7,648 nucleotides of DNA from an uncultured Eubacterium sp. (GTDB taxonomy: Bacteria > Bacillota > Clostridia > Peptostreptococcales > Anaerovoracaceae). The notes beneath the pieces are model-generated. The model saw nothing but the letters and a program-made list of their open reading frames with translations, made no database searches and was not told the DNA's origin. The position numbers were made by a program, and so were the translations under genes. Every line of letters begins with the position of its first letter. Position 1 is the first letter of the stretch. The stretch lies in contig CALCKF010000006.1 of assembly GCA_937966095.1 (NCBI GenBank), positions 1 to 7,648 on the forward strand, in the 5' to 3' direction. Shown here piece by piece: positions 1 through 7,143 of the stretch.

Positions 1-29
1 TTGACATGAATAAAATTACATATTATTAT
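1..29 (+). promoter_or_regulatory. Sigma-A-type promoter candidate upstream of yraN
   Basis: A perfect -35 hexamer TTGACA (1-6) is separated by 17 bases from TATTAT (24-29), which matches the -10 consensus at five of six positions. Transcription would begin near base 36, giving a leader of about 27 bases before the yraN start at 63. The surroundings are AT-rich and noncoding. In related genomes yraN often follows rnhB, so this promoter may serve as an internal or main start for the yraN-comM-dprA group. The window edge hides what lies upstream. The assignment rests on consensus match and spacing only. Confidence 0.55.
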
Positions 30-43
30 AAAAATGTAAAAAT

Positions 44-51
44 AAGGAAGG
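44..51 (+). promoter_or_regulatory. Ribosome binding site that sets the yraN start
   Basis: AAGGAAGG lies 11 bases before ATG 63. The earlier in-frame ATG at base 6 overlaps the -35 box and has no upstream sequence in view. This purine-rich site supports the start at 63. Confidence 0.6.
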
Positions 52-62
52 AAAGAAGCGGA

Positions 63-401
63 ATGAACAACAATGTATTGGGAAGAATCGGAGAGGAAAT
101 GGCAGTAAGAGTACTGGAAGCAAAAGGGGCGACTATTCTTATGCGTAATTACAGATGTGCTGTCGGAGAGATCGATATAATAGCCAAATATGGAGAAAGA
201 TTAACCTTTGTGGAGGTGAAGACAAGGAGCGGAAGCCGTTACGGACGGCCGTGCGAAGCGGTGAATGAGAGGAAACAGCAACGTATAAAGGGAGCCGCTG
301 TATGTTTTCTCAGGGATAATTCATATTTGACAGCAGATTACAGTATAATAGGCTTTGATGTGATGGAAATATCAGTGAATCATATGGAAGCGGTATTTTG
401 A
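63..401 (+). CDS. yraN: YraN family protein (UPF0102), predicted nuclease fold
   Basis: This encodes a 112-residue protein of the YraN/UPF0102 family. Its members have a restriction-endonuclease-like (PD-(D/E)XK) fold; the cellular role is not settled, and DNA repair or recombination is usually suggested. The family marks are visible: the N-terminal GRIGEE segment (residues 7-12), GEIDIIA (35-41) carrying the likely acidic residue D38, and FVEVKTR (49-55) with E51 and K53 as the expected metal/catalytic pair. The family is normally about 110-125 residues, so the protein is complete. The ATG at 63 is chosen because it gives the family-type N-terminus after an AAGGAAGG site; an in-frame ATG at base 6 would add 19 unconserved residues and overlap the promoter. 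The stop at 399-401 lies 20 bases before comM, so the two are probably cotranscribed. Family membership is confident; activity is inferred. Confidence 0.9.
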   Translation: MNNNVLGRIGEEMAVRVLEAKGATILMRNYRCAVGEIDIIAKYGERLTFVEVKTRSGSRYGRPCEAVNERKQQRIKGAAVCFLRDNSYLTADYSIIGFDVMEISVNHMEAVF

Positions 402-406
402 TCGGA

Positions 407-412
407 AAGGGG
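407..412 (+). promoter_or_regulatory. Ribosome binding site that sets the comM start
   Basis: AAGGGG within a purine-rich run (404-415) lies 9 bases before ATG 422. A TTG at 398 is in frame but lacks a Shine-Dalgarno at the right distance and overlaps the end of yraN. ATG 422 is therefore the preferred start. Confidence 0.6.
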
Positions 413-421
413 AAGTCGTAC

Positions 422-1939
422 ATGCTGACGAGAATAAGGACAGCCACTGTAGAGGGAGTAGAGGGAAAACCTGTGGAGGTGGAAACAGACCTTCACAGAG
501 GGCTCCCGTCACTTACTGTTGTAGGACTGGCGGATACAACCATAAGGGAATCCTGCAGACGTATCAGGCCTGCTGTAATAAATTCAGGATACAGATTCCC
601 TGATGGAAGAGTGACAGTCAATCTCTCTCCTGCGGGACAGCCTAAGGAAGGAAGTCATTTTGATCTTCCTATTGCCATTGGGATCATTACTTTGGGATGG
701 AACAGGAGTGTTCCATATAATATGGCTTTTATGGGAGAATTATCTCTGGACGGACGGATAAACAGGATCAGGGGAGCTCTTCCTCTTGCAATGAGCTTAA
801 GAAAAAAAGGGGTAAAAGAAATAATACTGCCCTCGGGGAATGCCGAAGAGATATCGATATTACAGGATATCAGAATATTCCCGGCCGACACGCTTAAGGA
901 GGCTGTTGACCACATATCCGGTAAAAAACAGATTGATATGTATAAAGGAAATCCTGTTAAGAATAATAAAAAATGGGACATCGATTTTTCCCAGGTTGCA
1001 GGGCAGGAAACGGCAAAACGAGCAGCTCTCATAGCTGCTGCAGGTGGGCACGGAATCATGATGATCGGCAGTCCCGGCTGTGGTAAAACGATGATCGCAA
1101 AACGTATACCGACAATACTTCCGGAGCTGACGTATGAGGAAAAGCTGGAGATAACCGGTATATACAGCGTAGCAGGGCTTCTGGATGAGGAATGTCCCAT
1201 AATCGGAGAAAGACCGTTTCGAAGTCCTCACCATACATCTTCAGCAGCAGCTGTCATAGGCGGAGGGCGCAGACCTGTTCCGGGAGAAATATCACTGGCA
1301 CATAGAGGGGTGCTTTTTTTAGATGAATTCGGCGAGTTCAGCAGCAGGACGATAGATGCTATGAGACAGCCTGTAGAGGAAGGGATCATAAGACTTAAGC
1401 GTAGTATGACAGAAGTGACATTTCCTGCAAGAGTTATGATGGTACTTGCGGCGAATCCATGCAGATGTGGAAATCTGTGGGATGAAAAGAAAATATGCAC
1501 CTGTTCAGCAAAACAGATAGAAAGCTATATGCGTAAAATATCCGGCCCGTTTTCAGACAGGATAGATCTGCATGTAAAGATGTCGGGGATTTCTGCAAAT
1601 GATATTGGGTATGGCGGTAAAAATATAAGAAGAACGTCATCTCATGAAATGCGCAGAGAAGTAAAGGCGGCAATGGCGATCCAACGCGGCAGATATGCCG
1701 GGACGGGTATAGTCAGCAACAGCTGTCTCGATGAAAAAGGTGTGGATACATTTTGTGTAATGAACAATATATGCAGAAAAATGATGAAAACGGCATATGA
1801 AAGTATGGGTCTTTCTGTAAGGGCATATTATAAAGTACTTAAGGTGGCGAGAACAATAGCGGATCTGGAAAATGAAGAAATGATCGGTGAGGAGCATCTT
1901 GCTGAAGCTTTGATGTACAGACAGGGGACGTTAAGATAA
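422..1939 (+). CDS. comM: ComM/YifB family Mg-chelatase-like AAA+ ATPase
   Basis: This 505-residue cytoplasmic AAA+ ATPase matches the usual length of the YifB/ComM family. In Vibrio, ComM is a hexameric helicase that drives branch migration during integration of transformed DNA; the role in Clostridia is inferred from that. An N-terminal ChlI/Lon-like domain covers roughly residues 15-140. The ATPase core follows, with Walker A GSPGCGKT (216-223), the signature FRSPHH, and Walker B VLFLDE (297-302). A four-cysteine CxC...CxC motif (C347, C349, C359, C361) and a probable arginine finger in SDRIDL (R380) come next. The C-terminal Mg-chelatase domain ends in the typical EALMYR region. The start at 422 is placed by its Shine-Dalgarno and the family-type beginning MLTRIRTATVEG. 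The stop TAA overlaps the Shine-Dalgarno of dprA, so the two are likely translationally linked. No truncation or missing core motif is seen. Confidence 0.94.
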   Translation: MLTRIRTATVEGVEGKPVEVETDLHRGLPSLTVVGLADTTIRESCRRIRPAVINSGYRFPDGRVTVNLSPAGQPKEGSHFDLPIAIGIITLGWNRSVPYNMAFMGELSLDGRINRIRGALPLAMSLRKKGVKEIILPSGNAEEISILQDIRIFPADTLKEAVDHISGKKQIDMYKGNPVKNNKKWDIDFSQVAGQETAKRAALIAAAGGHGIMMIGSPGCGKTMIAKRIPTILPELTYEEKLEITGIYSVAGLLDEECPIIGERPFRSPHHTSSAAAVIGGGRRPVPGEISLAHRGVLFLDEFGEFSSRTIDAMRQPVEEGIIRLKRSMTEVTFPARVMMVLAANPCRCGNLWDEKKICTCSAKQIESYMRKISGPFSDRIDLHVKMSGISANDIGYGGKNIRRTSSHEMRREVKAAMAIQRGRYAGTGIVSNSCLDEKGVDTFCVMNNICRKMMKTAYESMGLSVRAYYKVLKVARTIADLENEEMIGEEHLAEALMYRQGTLR

Positions 1940-1952
1940 GGAGGGCTGTTTT

Positions 1953-2810
1953 ATGGATATGAAAATCATAACTCCGGATATGTCTCAGTATCCTCAGCTC
2001 CTTAAAGAGATAAAAGGATATCCGAAAGTCCTTTACTGCATAGGAGATCTGTCTCTTCTCAATACCAGATGCGCCGCTATTGTAGGATCAAGGAATACTA
2101 CGGTTTATGGCAGAAAAACGGCTACAGAGATAGCTGCAAGGACGGCGGGAGCAGGGATTACGGTTGTAAGCGGCATGGCAAGAGGCATAGACACATGTGC
2201 TCACAGAGGAGCCCTGGATGTAAGCGGAAAAACTATTGCGGTTCTGGGCTGTGGAGCAGATATATGTTATCCGGGAGAAAACAAAAGGCTTAAAGAGGAA
2301 ATAGAAAGAAATGGACTGATAATATCGGAATATCCTGAAGGGACAAATCCTAAAAAATATTTTTTCCCTCAGCGGAACAGGATAATAAGCGGACTTGCAG
2401 AGATAACAGTTGTGGTGCAGGCTGGAAACAGCAGCGGTGCTCTCATAACAGCTGAGCTGGCAGCTGAACAGGGACGCGAAGTGTGCGCGGTCCCGGGAAA
2501 TATAGACAGCAGATATAACATGGGAAACAATAAGCTGATAAAGGACGGGGCTGTACCGATCACAAATATCAATGATATACTTGAACTAATGAGAGTCAGG
2601 TTTGGAAAAAGAAATGAAGCGGAAAGACTGCTGGGTCCTTCTGAAATGGAGATATATGAAATACTGGAAGATCATGGCGAAATGAACGTGGATCAGATAT
2701 GCAGAATATTATCGAGGCCTCCTTCATACGTTGCAGGTATAGTGACGGTAATGGAAATGAAAGGCGTTGTTTTTTCTTGTCTTGGTAAAATTTTTATTGC
2801 AAAAGGCTGA
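1953..2810 (+). CDS. dprA: DNA-processing protein DprA (Smf)
   Basis: DprA binds incoming single-stranded DNA and loads RecA on it during natural transformation. It is also widespread in species not known to be competent. The 285-residue protein has the expected Rossmann-like core (about residues 35-215). Visible motifs are IVGSR (43-47), VVSGMARGID (71-80), the cluster FPQRNRIISG (138-147), SGALITAELA (161-170) and AVPGNID (179-185), then GNNKLIKDGA (191-200). Residues about 225-283 fit the C-terminal winged-helix domain. There is no N-terminal SAM domain of the kind some DprA proteins carry; the length is close to the compact Bacillus form. ATG 1953 follows AAGGAGGG (1938-1945) with 7 bases between. 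The gene sits 13 bases after comM, so two transformation-linked genes are adjacent. No comEA/comEC or other uptake gene is in the window, so competence cannot be concluded. Confidence 0.95.
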   Translation: MDMKIITPDMSQYPQLLKEIKGYPKVLYCIGDLSLLNTRCAAIVGSRNTTVYGRKTATEIAARTAGAGITVVSGMARGIDTCAHRGALDVSGKTIAVLGCGADICYPGENKRLKEEIERNGLIISEYPEGTNPKKYFFPQRNRIISGLAEITVVVQAGNSSGALITAELAAEQGREVCAVPGNIDSRYNMGNNKLIKDGAVPITNINDILELMRVRFGKRNEAERLLGPSEMEIYEILEDHGEMNVDQICRILSRPPSYVAGIVTVMEMKGVVFSCLGKIFIAKG

Positions 2811-2825
2811 AAATATACATATAAT
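2797..2825 (+). promoter_or_regulatory. Promoter candidate for topA
   Basis: TTGCAA (2797-2802) and a perfect TATAAT (2820-2825) are exactly 17 bases apart. The -35 box lies inside the last codons of dprA and the -10 box lies in the short gap. Transcription would start near 2832, leaving about 37 bases of leader that contain the topA Shine-Dalgarno AAGGAGGAG (2855-2863). This would let topA be expressed apart from yraN-comM-dprA. It is a consensus match only. Confidence 0.5.
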
Positions 2826-2868
2826 CAAATATTAGAAGCTAAACTTGATCAAATAAGGAGGAGCTTTC

Positions 2869-4926
2869 ATGGCTGCGGCTAAAAAAATACTGGTGATAGT
2901 TGAGTCACCGTCAAAAGCAAAAACTATAGGGAAGTTTTTGGGTGGGCGTTATAAAGTCATCGCTTCGGTGGGACATGTACGTGATCTGCCGAAAAGCAAG
3001 CTCGGTATAGATATAGAAAATGACTTTGAACCTCAATACATATCGATAAGAGGTAAGGGTGATATCATCAGGGAACTCAAAAAAGAAGCCAAGAATGCAT
3101 CTAAAGTCTATCTGGCAACAGACCCGGACAGAGAAGGAGAAGCAATATCTTGGCATTTAGCATTTTTGCTGGGAATCGACAGCAGTGTGCCCTGCAGAAT
3201 AGTATTTAACGAGATCACTGAAAAAGCGATAAAGGAAGCGATCAAGCATCCAAGACCTATAGATATTCATCTTGTAGATGCACAGCAGGCCAGGAGAGTT
3301 CTGGACAGACTTGTCGGATATGAGATAAGTCCGCTGCTGTGGAGAAAGATAAGAAGAGGGCTTAGTGCAGGCAGAGTCCAGTCTGCCGCTCTTAAAATAA
3401 TATGTGACAGAGAGAATGAGATAAAGAATTTCAAACCTAAGGAGTTTTGGACGGTTACGGCAGAGTTTGAAAAGGATCGGACCTTTACCGCAAAGCTCAC
3501 AGAGTGCAGCGGTGAAAAATTTATTATAGAAGACAAGCTGCACAATGACAGGATACTCGAAGAACTTGAAAAAGGAAAATTCATTGTAAAGGATATTGAA
3601 GAAAAGGACAGATCCAGGAAGGCCTATCCTCCATTCACAACCAGCAGCATGCAGCAGGATGCAGCTAACAAGCTGAATTTTTCAACTAAAAAGACGATGA
3701 TGATAGCTCAGCAGCTGTATGAAGGAATAGAGATAAAAGGTAAAGGGACAATGGGTCTCGTTTCATATATAAGGACGGATTCCGTAAGGATTTCAGACGA
3801 GGCAAGACTTGCAGCGAAAGAATATATAATAAATTCTGCAGGTGAGGAATACTACGGAAACAATATATACACCAACAGGAAAAAGGATGTTCAGGATGCA
3901 CATGAAGCTATCAGACCCAGCCATGTTGATCTGGAACCGGACATGATAAAGGATTCTCTCAGTAAAGATCAGTATAATCTTTACAGACTCATATGGAACA
4001 GATTTATGGCCAGTCAGATGTCACAGGCGCGCTTTAAAGCGATGAACGTTTCAATAATAAACGGAAAATATGTGTTTAAGGCAACAGGATCCAAAATGGT
4101 ATTTGACGGATTTTTGAAAGTATATTCTTCTGTTAAAGAAGGAGAAGAGGACACTTGGCTGCCTCATATGGAAAAAGGTGAGGAACTGAAGCCTTCAGGT
4201 GTGACGGGACAACAGAATTTCACACAACCGCCGGCAAGATTTACTGAAGCAAGTCTTGTAAAGGATCTGGAGGATAAAGATATAGGAAGACCCAGCACCT
4301 ACGCGCCCATTGTGGCGACTCTGATGGAGAGAAAGTATATTTCAAAAGAAAAAAAATCATTGATTCCTACTGAATTGGGGTTTATAGTAACTGATATGAT
4401 GGAGCAGTATTTCAAAGAAATAGTAGATGCGGGATTTACTGCTCAGATGGAAGACAATCTTGATGATATCGAGACACAGGGAATAAACTGGAAAGATGTT
4501 ATCGGGGATTTTTACAGTACCCTTAAAGATGAATTGGAAATTGCCGACAGAGAAATAGAAAAAGTCGAATTCCAGCAGGAACTGACAGGAGATGTATGTG
4601 AGAAATGCGGCAGACCTATGGCGGTAAAATACGGACGGTTTGGAGCTTTTGCGGCATGTACCGGTTATCCTGAATGCAAAAATACAAAGCCTATAGTGCA
4701 GACTATAGATGTTAAGTGCCCTAAATGCGGACGTGATATCGTAGCAAGAAAAAGCAAGAAAGGGAGACTGTTTTATGGATGCAGCGGTTATCCGGAGTGT
4801 ACTCAGGTCTATTGGAACAAACCTGTGAATAAGAAATGCCCTAAATGCGGATCTCTGCTTACGGAGAAAAAAGGAAAAACATTCAAATACGTATGTTCCA
4901 ACAGCGAATGTGATTATAAGGAATAG
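2869..4926 (+). CDS. topA: DNA topoisomerase I (type IA)
   Basis: This enzyme relaxes negative supercoils by cutting one strand through a 5'-phosphotyrosine link, balancing gyrase during transcription and replication. The 685-residue protein is full length and close to the Bacillus enzyme. The N-terminal TOPRIM domain shows VESPSKAKTI with E12 and the metal-binding motif D85-x-D87-x-E89 in TDPDREGE. The catalytic tyrosine is Y300 in SYIRTDS, with the conserved R302 two residues on. Later motifs such as DIGRPSTYAP are present. The C-terminus carries three zinc-ribbon repeats, each opening with CxxC: C577/C580, C617/C620 and C657/C660. ATG 2869 follows AAGGAGGAG, and the MAAAKKILVIVESPSKAK beginning fits the family. 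The gene ends 40 bases before hslV with no terminator-like hairpin, so readthrough into hslVU is plausible. Confidence 0.97.
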   Translation: MAAAKKILVIVESPSKAKTIGKFLGGRYKVIASVGHVRDLPKSKLGIDIENDFEPQYISIRGKGDIIRELKKEAKNASKVYLATDPDREGEAISWHLAFLLGIDSSVPCRIVFNEITEKAIKEAIKHPRPIDIHLVDAQQARRVLDRLVGYEISPLLWRKIRRGLSAGRVQSAALKIICDRENEIKNFKPKEFWTVTAEFEKDRTFTAKLTECSGEKFIIEDKLHNDRILEELEKGKFIVKDIEEKDRSRKAYPPFTTSSMQQDAANKLNFSTKKTMMIAQQLYEGIEIKGKGTMGLVSYIRTDSVRISDEARLAAKEYIINSAGEEYYGNNIYTNRKKDVQDAHEAIRPSHVDLEPDMIKDSLSKDQYNLYRLIWNRFMASQMSQARFKAMNVSIINGKYVFKATGSKMVFDGFLKVYSSVKEGEEDTWLPHMEKGEELKPSGVTGQQNFTQPPARFTEASLVKDLEDKDIGRPSTYAPIVATLMERKYISKEKKSLIPTELGFIVTDMMEQYFKEIVDAGFTAQMEDNLDDIETQGINWKDVIGDFYSTLKDELEIADREIEKVEFQQELTGDVCEKCGRPMAVKYGRFGAFAACTGYPECKNTKPIVQTIDVKCPKCGRDIVARKSKKGRLFYGCSGYPECTQVYWNKPVNKKCPKCGSLLTEKKGKTFKYVCSNSECDYKE

Positions 4927-4966
4927 ATTATCGGATCTTGAAGCATAAAACGAAAAGGAGGTAAAA

Positions 4967-5506
4967 ATGGTACAGTTTCATGCGACAACTATTGTGGCAG
5001 TAAGAAGAGGTCCTGACGATATCTGCATAGGCGGTGATGGTCAGGTTACCATGGGAGAAACGGCCATTATGAAAAATGGCGCAAAGAAAGTAAGAAAGAT
5101 ATATAGAAATACAGTTATTACAGGGTTTGCGGGGTCTGTGGCTGATGCTTTTTCTCTGACCGAGAAGTTTGAGAGCAAGCTGGATGAACATGGCGGCAAC
5201 CTGAAAAGAGCGGCCGTTGCTCTTGCTCAGCTCTGGAGATCAGATAAAGCGATGAGAAATCTTGAGGCCCTTATGATAGTTGCAGATAAGGAGGATATGC
5301 TTGTACTTTCAGGTACAGGTGAAGTCATAGAGCCTGATCAGCCTTTCGTGGCGATAGGTTCAGGCGGAAATTATGCTTATTCAGCTGCTAACGCACTTTA
5401 TAACAATACAGATCTCGGAGCGGAAGATATAGTCAGAAAATCATTGGAAATAGCTGCATCAATATGCGTTTACACCAATGACAATATTTCCGTGGAGAAA
5501 TTATAG
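4967..5506 (+). CDS. hslV: HslV (ClpQ/CodW) ATP-dependent protease peptidase subunit
   Basis: HslV is the proteasome-like peptidase that assembles as two stacked hexameric rings and degrades proteins fed by HslU. The 179-residue protein is full length. Family marks include TTIVAVRR (7-14), GGDGQVTMG, the KKVRKIY segment, GFAGSVADAF, EALMIVAD and AIGSGGNYA. The catalytic residue of the family is an N-terminal threonine; here it would be T7, after a six-residue leader MVQFHA that must be removed. Residue 2 is valine, whereas the Bacillus subtilis CodW protein begins MSSFHATT and is reported to use serine 2. ATG 4967 follows AAAAGGAGG (4953-4961) at good spacing; an ATG at 4979 is out of frame. 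The TAG stop overlaps the Shine-Dalgarno of hslU, giving tight coupling between subunits. Confidence 0.96.
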   Translation: MVQFHATTIVAVRRGPDDICIGGDGQVTMGETAIMKNGAKKVRKIYRNTVITGFAGSVADAFSLTEKFESKLDEHGGNLKRAAVALAQLWRSDKAMRNLEALMIVADKEDMLVLSGTGEVIEPDQPFVAIGSGGNYAYSAANALYNNTDLGAEDIVRKSLEIAASICVYTNDNISVEKL

Positions 5507-5516
5507 GAGGTAAAGT

Positions 5517-6950
5517 ATGGCCAATAAACTTTATCAGATGACACCAAAAGAGATAGTCAGCGAACTTGATAAATATATAATAGGGCAGGACGAGGCAAAA
5601 AAATCTGTAGCTATAGCATTGCGCAACAGATATAGGAGAAGCCTGCTGTCAGAGGAGATGAGAGAGGAGATAACTCCTAAAAATATTCTGATGATGGGTC
5701 CTACAGGCTGCGGGAAGACGGAGATAGCCAGAAGACTTGCAAAGCTCATGGATGCCCCCTTTGTAAAGGTGGAAGCCACAAAATTCACCGAAGTCGGGTA
5801 TGTGGGGCGTGACGTGGATTCCATGGTAAGAGATCTTGTAGAAGCATCGGTAAGGATAACAAAACAGGCTATGCTGGAAGAAAAATATTCGGTGGCCGAT
5901 GAGATCGTGGAGGAAAAGATTATCGAGGCGATAATACCGGGCAAAAAGAAGAATGTCTCAGGAAACCAAAACAGAGGGCCTTTTGATTTCATCCTGGGGA
6001 ACAGCGGGTATGTCAGCCAGAAAGAACAGTATGAACAGCAGAAACAGGCCGAAGCTGAGAAGAGCGGGAACGATGATACTCTTGCAAGAGAGCAGGTGAG
6101 ACAGCAGCTGAGAGAAGGTCTGCTGGAAGAACAGTATATAGAGATACAGGTTACCGATACGCCTAAGACCAATATGCTGGATATGGGCAACGAGGGTATG
6201 AGTATAGCTATAGGCAACATATTCGGAGATATGGCGCCAAAGAAAATGAAAAACAGGAAAGTTAAGGTGAAGGATGCCAGAAAGATACTTCGCGAGGAAG
6301 AAGCTCAAAAGCTTATAGATATGGATCAGGTTACAGAAGATGCTCTTCGCAATGCGGAGCAGAACGGCATAATATTTATAGATGAGATAGATAAGATAGC
6401 TTCTGGATCAAGTTACAGGAGCGGAGCAGATGTTTCCCGTGAGGGCGTTCAAAGAGACATACTTCCTATCGTTGAAGGAAGTGTGATAAATACAAAGCAC
6501 GGACCGGTAAAAACGGATCATATACTGTTTATTGGAGCAGGAGCTTTCCATACGGCAAAGCCTACAGATCTGATACCGGAGCTTCAGGGACGTTTCCCGA
6601 TAAGGGTAGAGCTTGAAAATCTTGACAAAGATACATTTGTAAAGATACTTACAGTTCCTGAAAATGCTCTTATCAAACAGCATAAGGCATTGCTGGAAAC
6701 AGAAGGAATAGAAATAGAATTTACGGAAGGGGCTATAGATGAAATAGCCACCATGTCATTTCTTATGAACGAGCAGACTGAAAATATCGGAGCCAGGAGA
6801 CTTCACACCATACTTGAAAAGCTCTTGGAAGACATATCATTCAATATACCTGACATGGATAAAGAAAAGATAACGATCGACCGGGAATACGTAAAAGAAA
6901 AATTTGCAGAAAAAATCCATCCGGATGATATAGACAGGTATATATTATAG
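5517..6950 (+). CDS. hslU: HslU (ClpY/CodX) AAA+ unfoldase subunit of HslVU protease
   Basis: HslU is the hexameric ATPase that unfolds substrates and threads them into HslV. The 477-residue protein begins MANKLYQMTPKEIV and carries IIGQDEAKK (21-29), Walker A GPTGCGKT (61-68), the pore loop GYVG (94-97) and Walker B IIFIDE (285-290). It also has the sensor/arginine-finger region ELQGRF (R359) and sensor 2 GARRLH (425-430). The family-specific I-domain spans roughly residues 110-245. It contains a Gln/Lys/Glu-rich hydrophilic stretch (about 165-200) that helps make this protein longer than the 443-residue E. coli form. The C-terminus DDIDRYIL resembles the tail that docks into HslV pockets. 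The Shine-Dalgarno TAGGAGG (5504-5510) overlaps the hslV stop, so stoichiometric coexpression is expected. A hairpin follows 13 bases after the stop. Confidence 0.97.
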   Translation: MANKLYQMTPKEIVSELDKYIIGQDEAKKSVAIALRNRYRRSLLSEEMREEITPKNILMMGPTGCGKTEIARRLAKLMDAPFVKVEATKFTEVGYVGRDVDSMVRDLVEASVRITKQAMLEEKYSVADEIVEEKIIEAIIPGKKKNVSGNQNRGPFDFILGNSGYVSQKEQYEQQKQAEAEKSGNDDTLAREQVRQQLREGLLEEQYIEIQVTDTPKTNMLDMGNEGMSIAIGNIFGDMAPKKMKNRKVKVKDARKILREEEAQKLIDMDQVTEDALRNAEQNGIIFIDEIDKIASGSSYRSGADVSREGVQRDILPIVEGSVINTKHGPVKTDHILFIGAGAFHTAKPTDLIPELQGRFPIRVELENLDKDTFVKILTVPENALIKQHKALLETEGIEIEFTEGAIDEIATMSFLMNEQTENIGARRLHTILEKLLEDISFNIPDMDKEKITIDREYVKEKFAEKIHPDDIDRYIL

Positions 6951-6963
6951 CTGTTAAGACTTG

Positions 6964-7008
6964 ATATCCCTTTGACATATCTGAATGATACGAATGTCAA
7001 GGGGATAT
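6964..7008 (+). terminator. Long hairpin after hslU, possible terminator
   Basis: Two 15-base arms, ATATCCCTTTGACAT (6964-6978) and ATGTCAAGGGGATAT (6994-7008), pair fully except for one G-U wobble. The 15-base loop may pair further (ATC 6979-6981 with GAT 6987-6989). The position just after the hslU stop suits the end of the hslVU transcript. However, only three T residues follow before the pairing strand turns to AGGTGG, so the U-tract expected for strong intrinsic termination is poor. It may be a weak terminator, an mRNA 3'-end stabiliser, or a DNA dyad bound by a protein. Confidence 0.5.
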
Positions 7009-7023
7009 TTAGGTGGAGTGTTT

Positions 7024-7038
7024 TATCTTTTGAAAACT
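7024..7038 (+). promoter_or_regulatory. Weak CodY-box-like site
   Basis: TATCTTTTGAAAACT matches the published CodY box AATTTTCWGAAAATT at 11 of 15 positions. It lies in the hslU-codY spacer, well upstream of the codY promoter. AT-rich DNA gives such matches by chance, so support is low. Confidence 0.25.
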
Positions 7039-7075
7039 GTAACAAAATAATGACACGATAGTATAAAAATGCATA

Positions 7076-7118
7076 GTGTAAAACAGCAAACTCGTGATAA
7101 TTGTGTAAAAGTGTGAAA
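7076..7118 (+). repeat. Three short direct repeats GTGTRAAA upstream of codY
   Basis: GTGTAAAA occurs at 7076-7083 and 7103-7110, and GTGTGAAA follows directly at 7111-7118. The last two are head to tail and abut the CodY-like box at 7118. They could be a binding array for a regulator or simply low-complexity AT-rich DNA. Confidence 0.3.
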
Positions 7119-7132
7119 CTTTTTTGAAAAAT
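7118..7132 (+). promoter_or_regulatory. CodY-box-like operator upstream of the codY promoter
   Basis: ACTTTTTTGAAAAAT matches the CodY box AATTTTCWGAAAATT at 12 of 15 positions, including the central TTTT-x-WGAAAA core. It ends 11 bases before the -35 box of the codY promoter candidate. CodY autoregulation is known in some Firmicutes, so this could be an autoregulatory site. A three-mismatch match in A/T-rich DNA is suggestive only. Confidence 0.38.
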
Positions 7133-7143
7133 CAAAAAAATAG

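Noticed and set aside
6..62. Upstream in-frame ATG extending YraN by 19 residues
   Set aside because: It overlaps the -35 box, the added residues are unlike the family, and ATG 63 has a suitable Shine-Dalgarno and the usual family length.
398..421. TTG start giving ComM eight extra residues
   Set aside because: It overlaps the yraN stop and has no properly spaced Shine-Dalgarno. ATG 422 has one and gives the typical ComM N-terminus.
2069..2293. 74-codon + strand frame inside dprA
   Set aside because: It is fully contained in dprA in another frame, has no ribosome binding site and no recognisable product.
5534..6220. Long antisense reading frame (228 codons) opposite hslU
   Set aside because: It lies wholly inside hslU, its product is Ser/Leu/Ile-rich with no recognisable domain, and it reads as a codon-bias shadow of the real gene. 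The same applies to the antisense frames opposite comM, topA and dprA.
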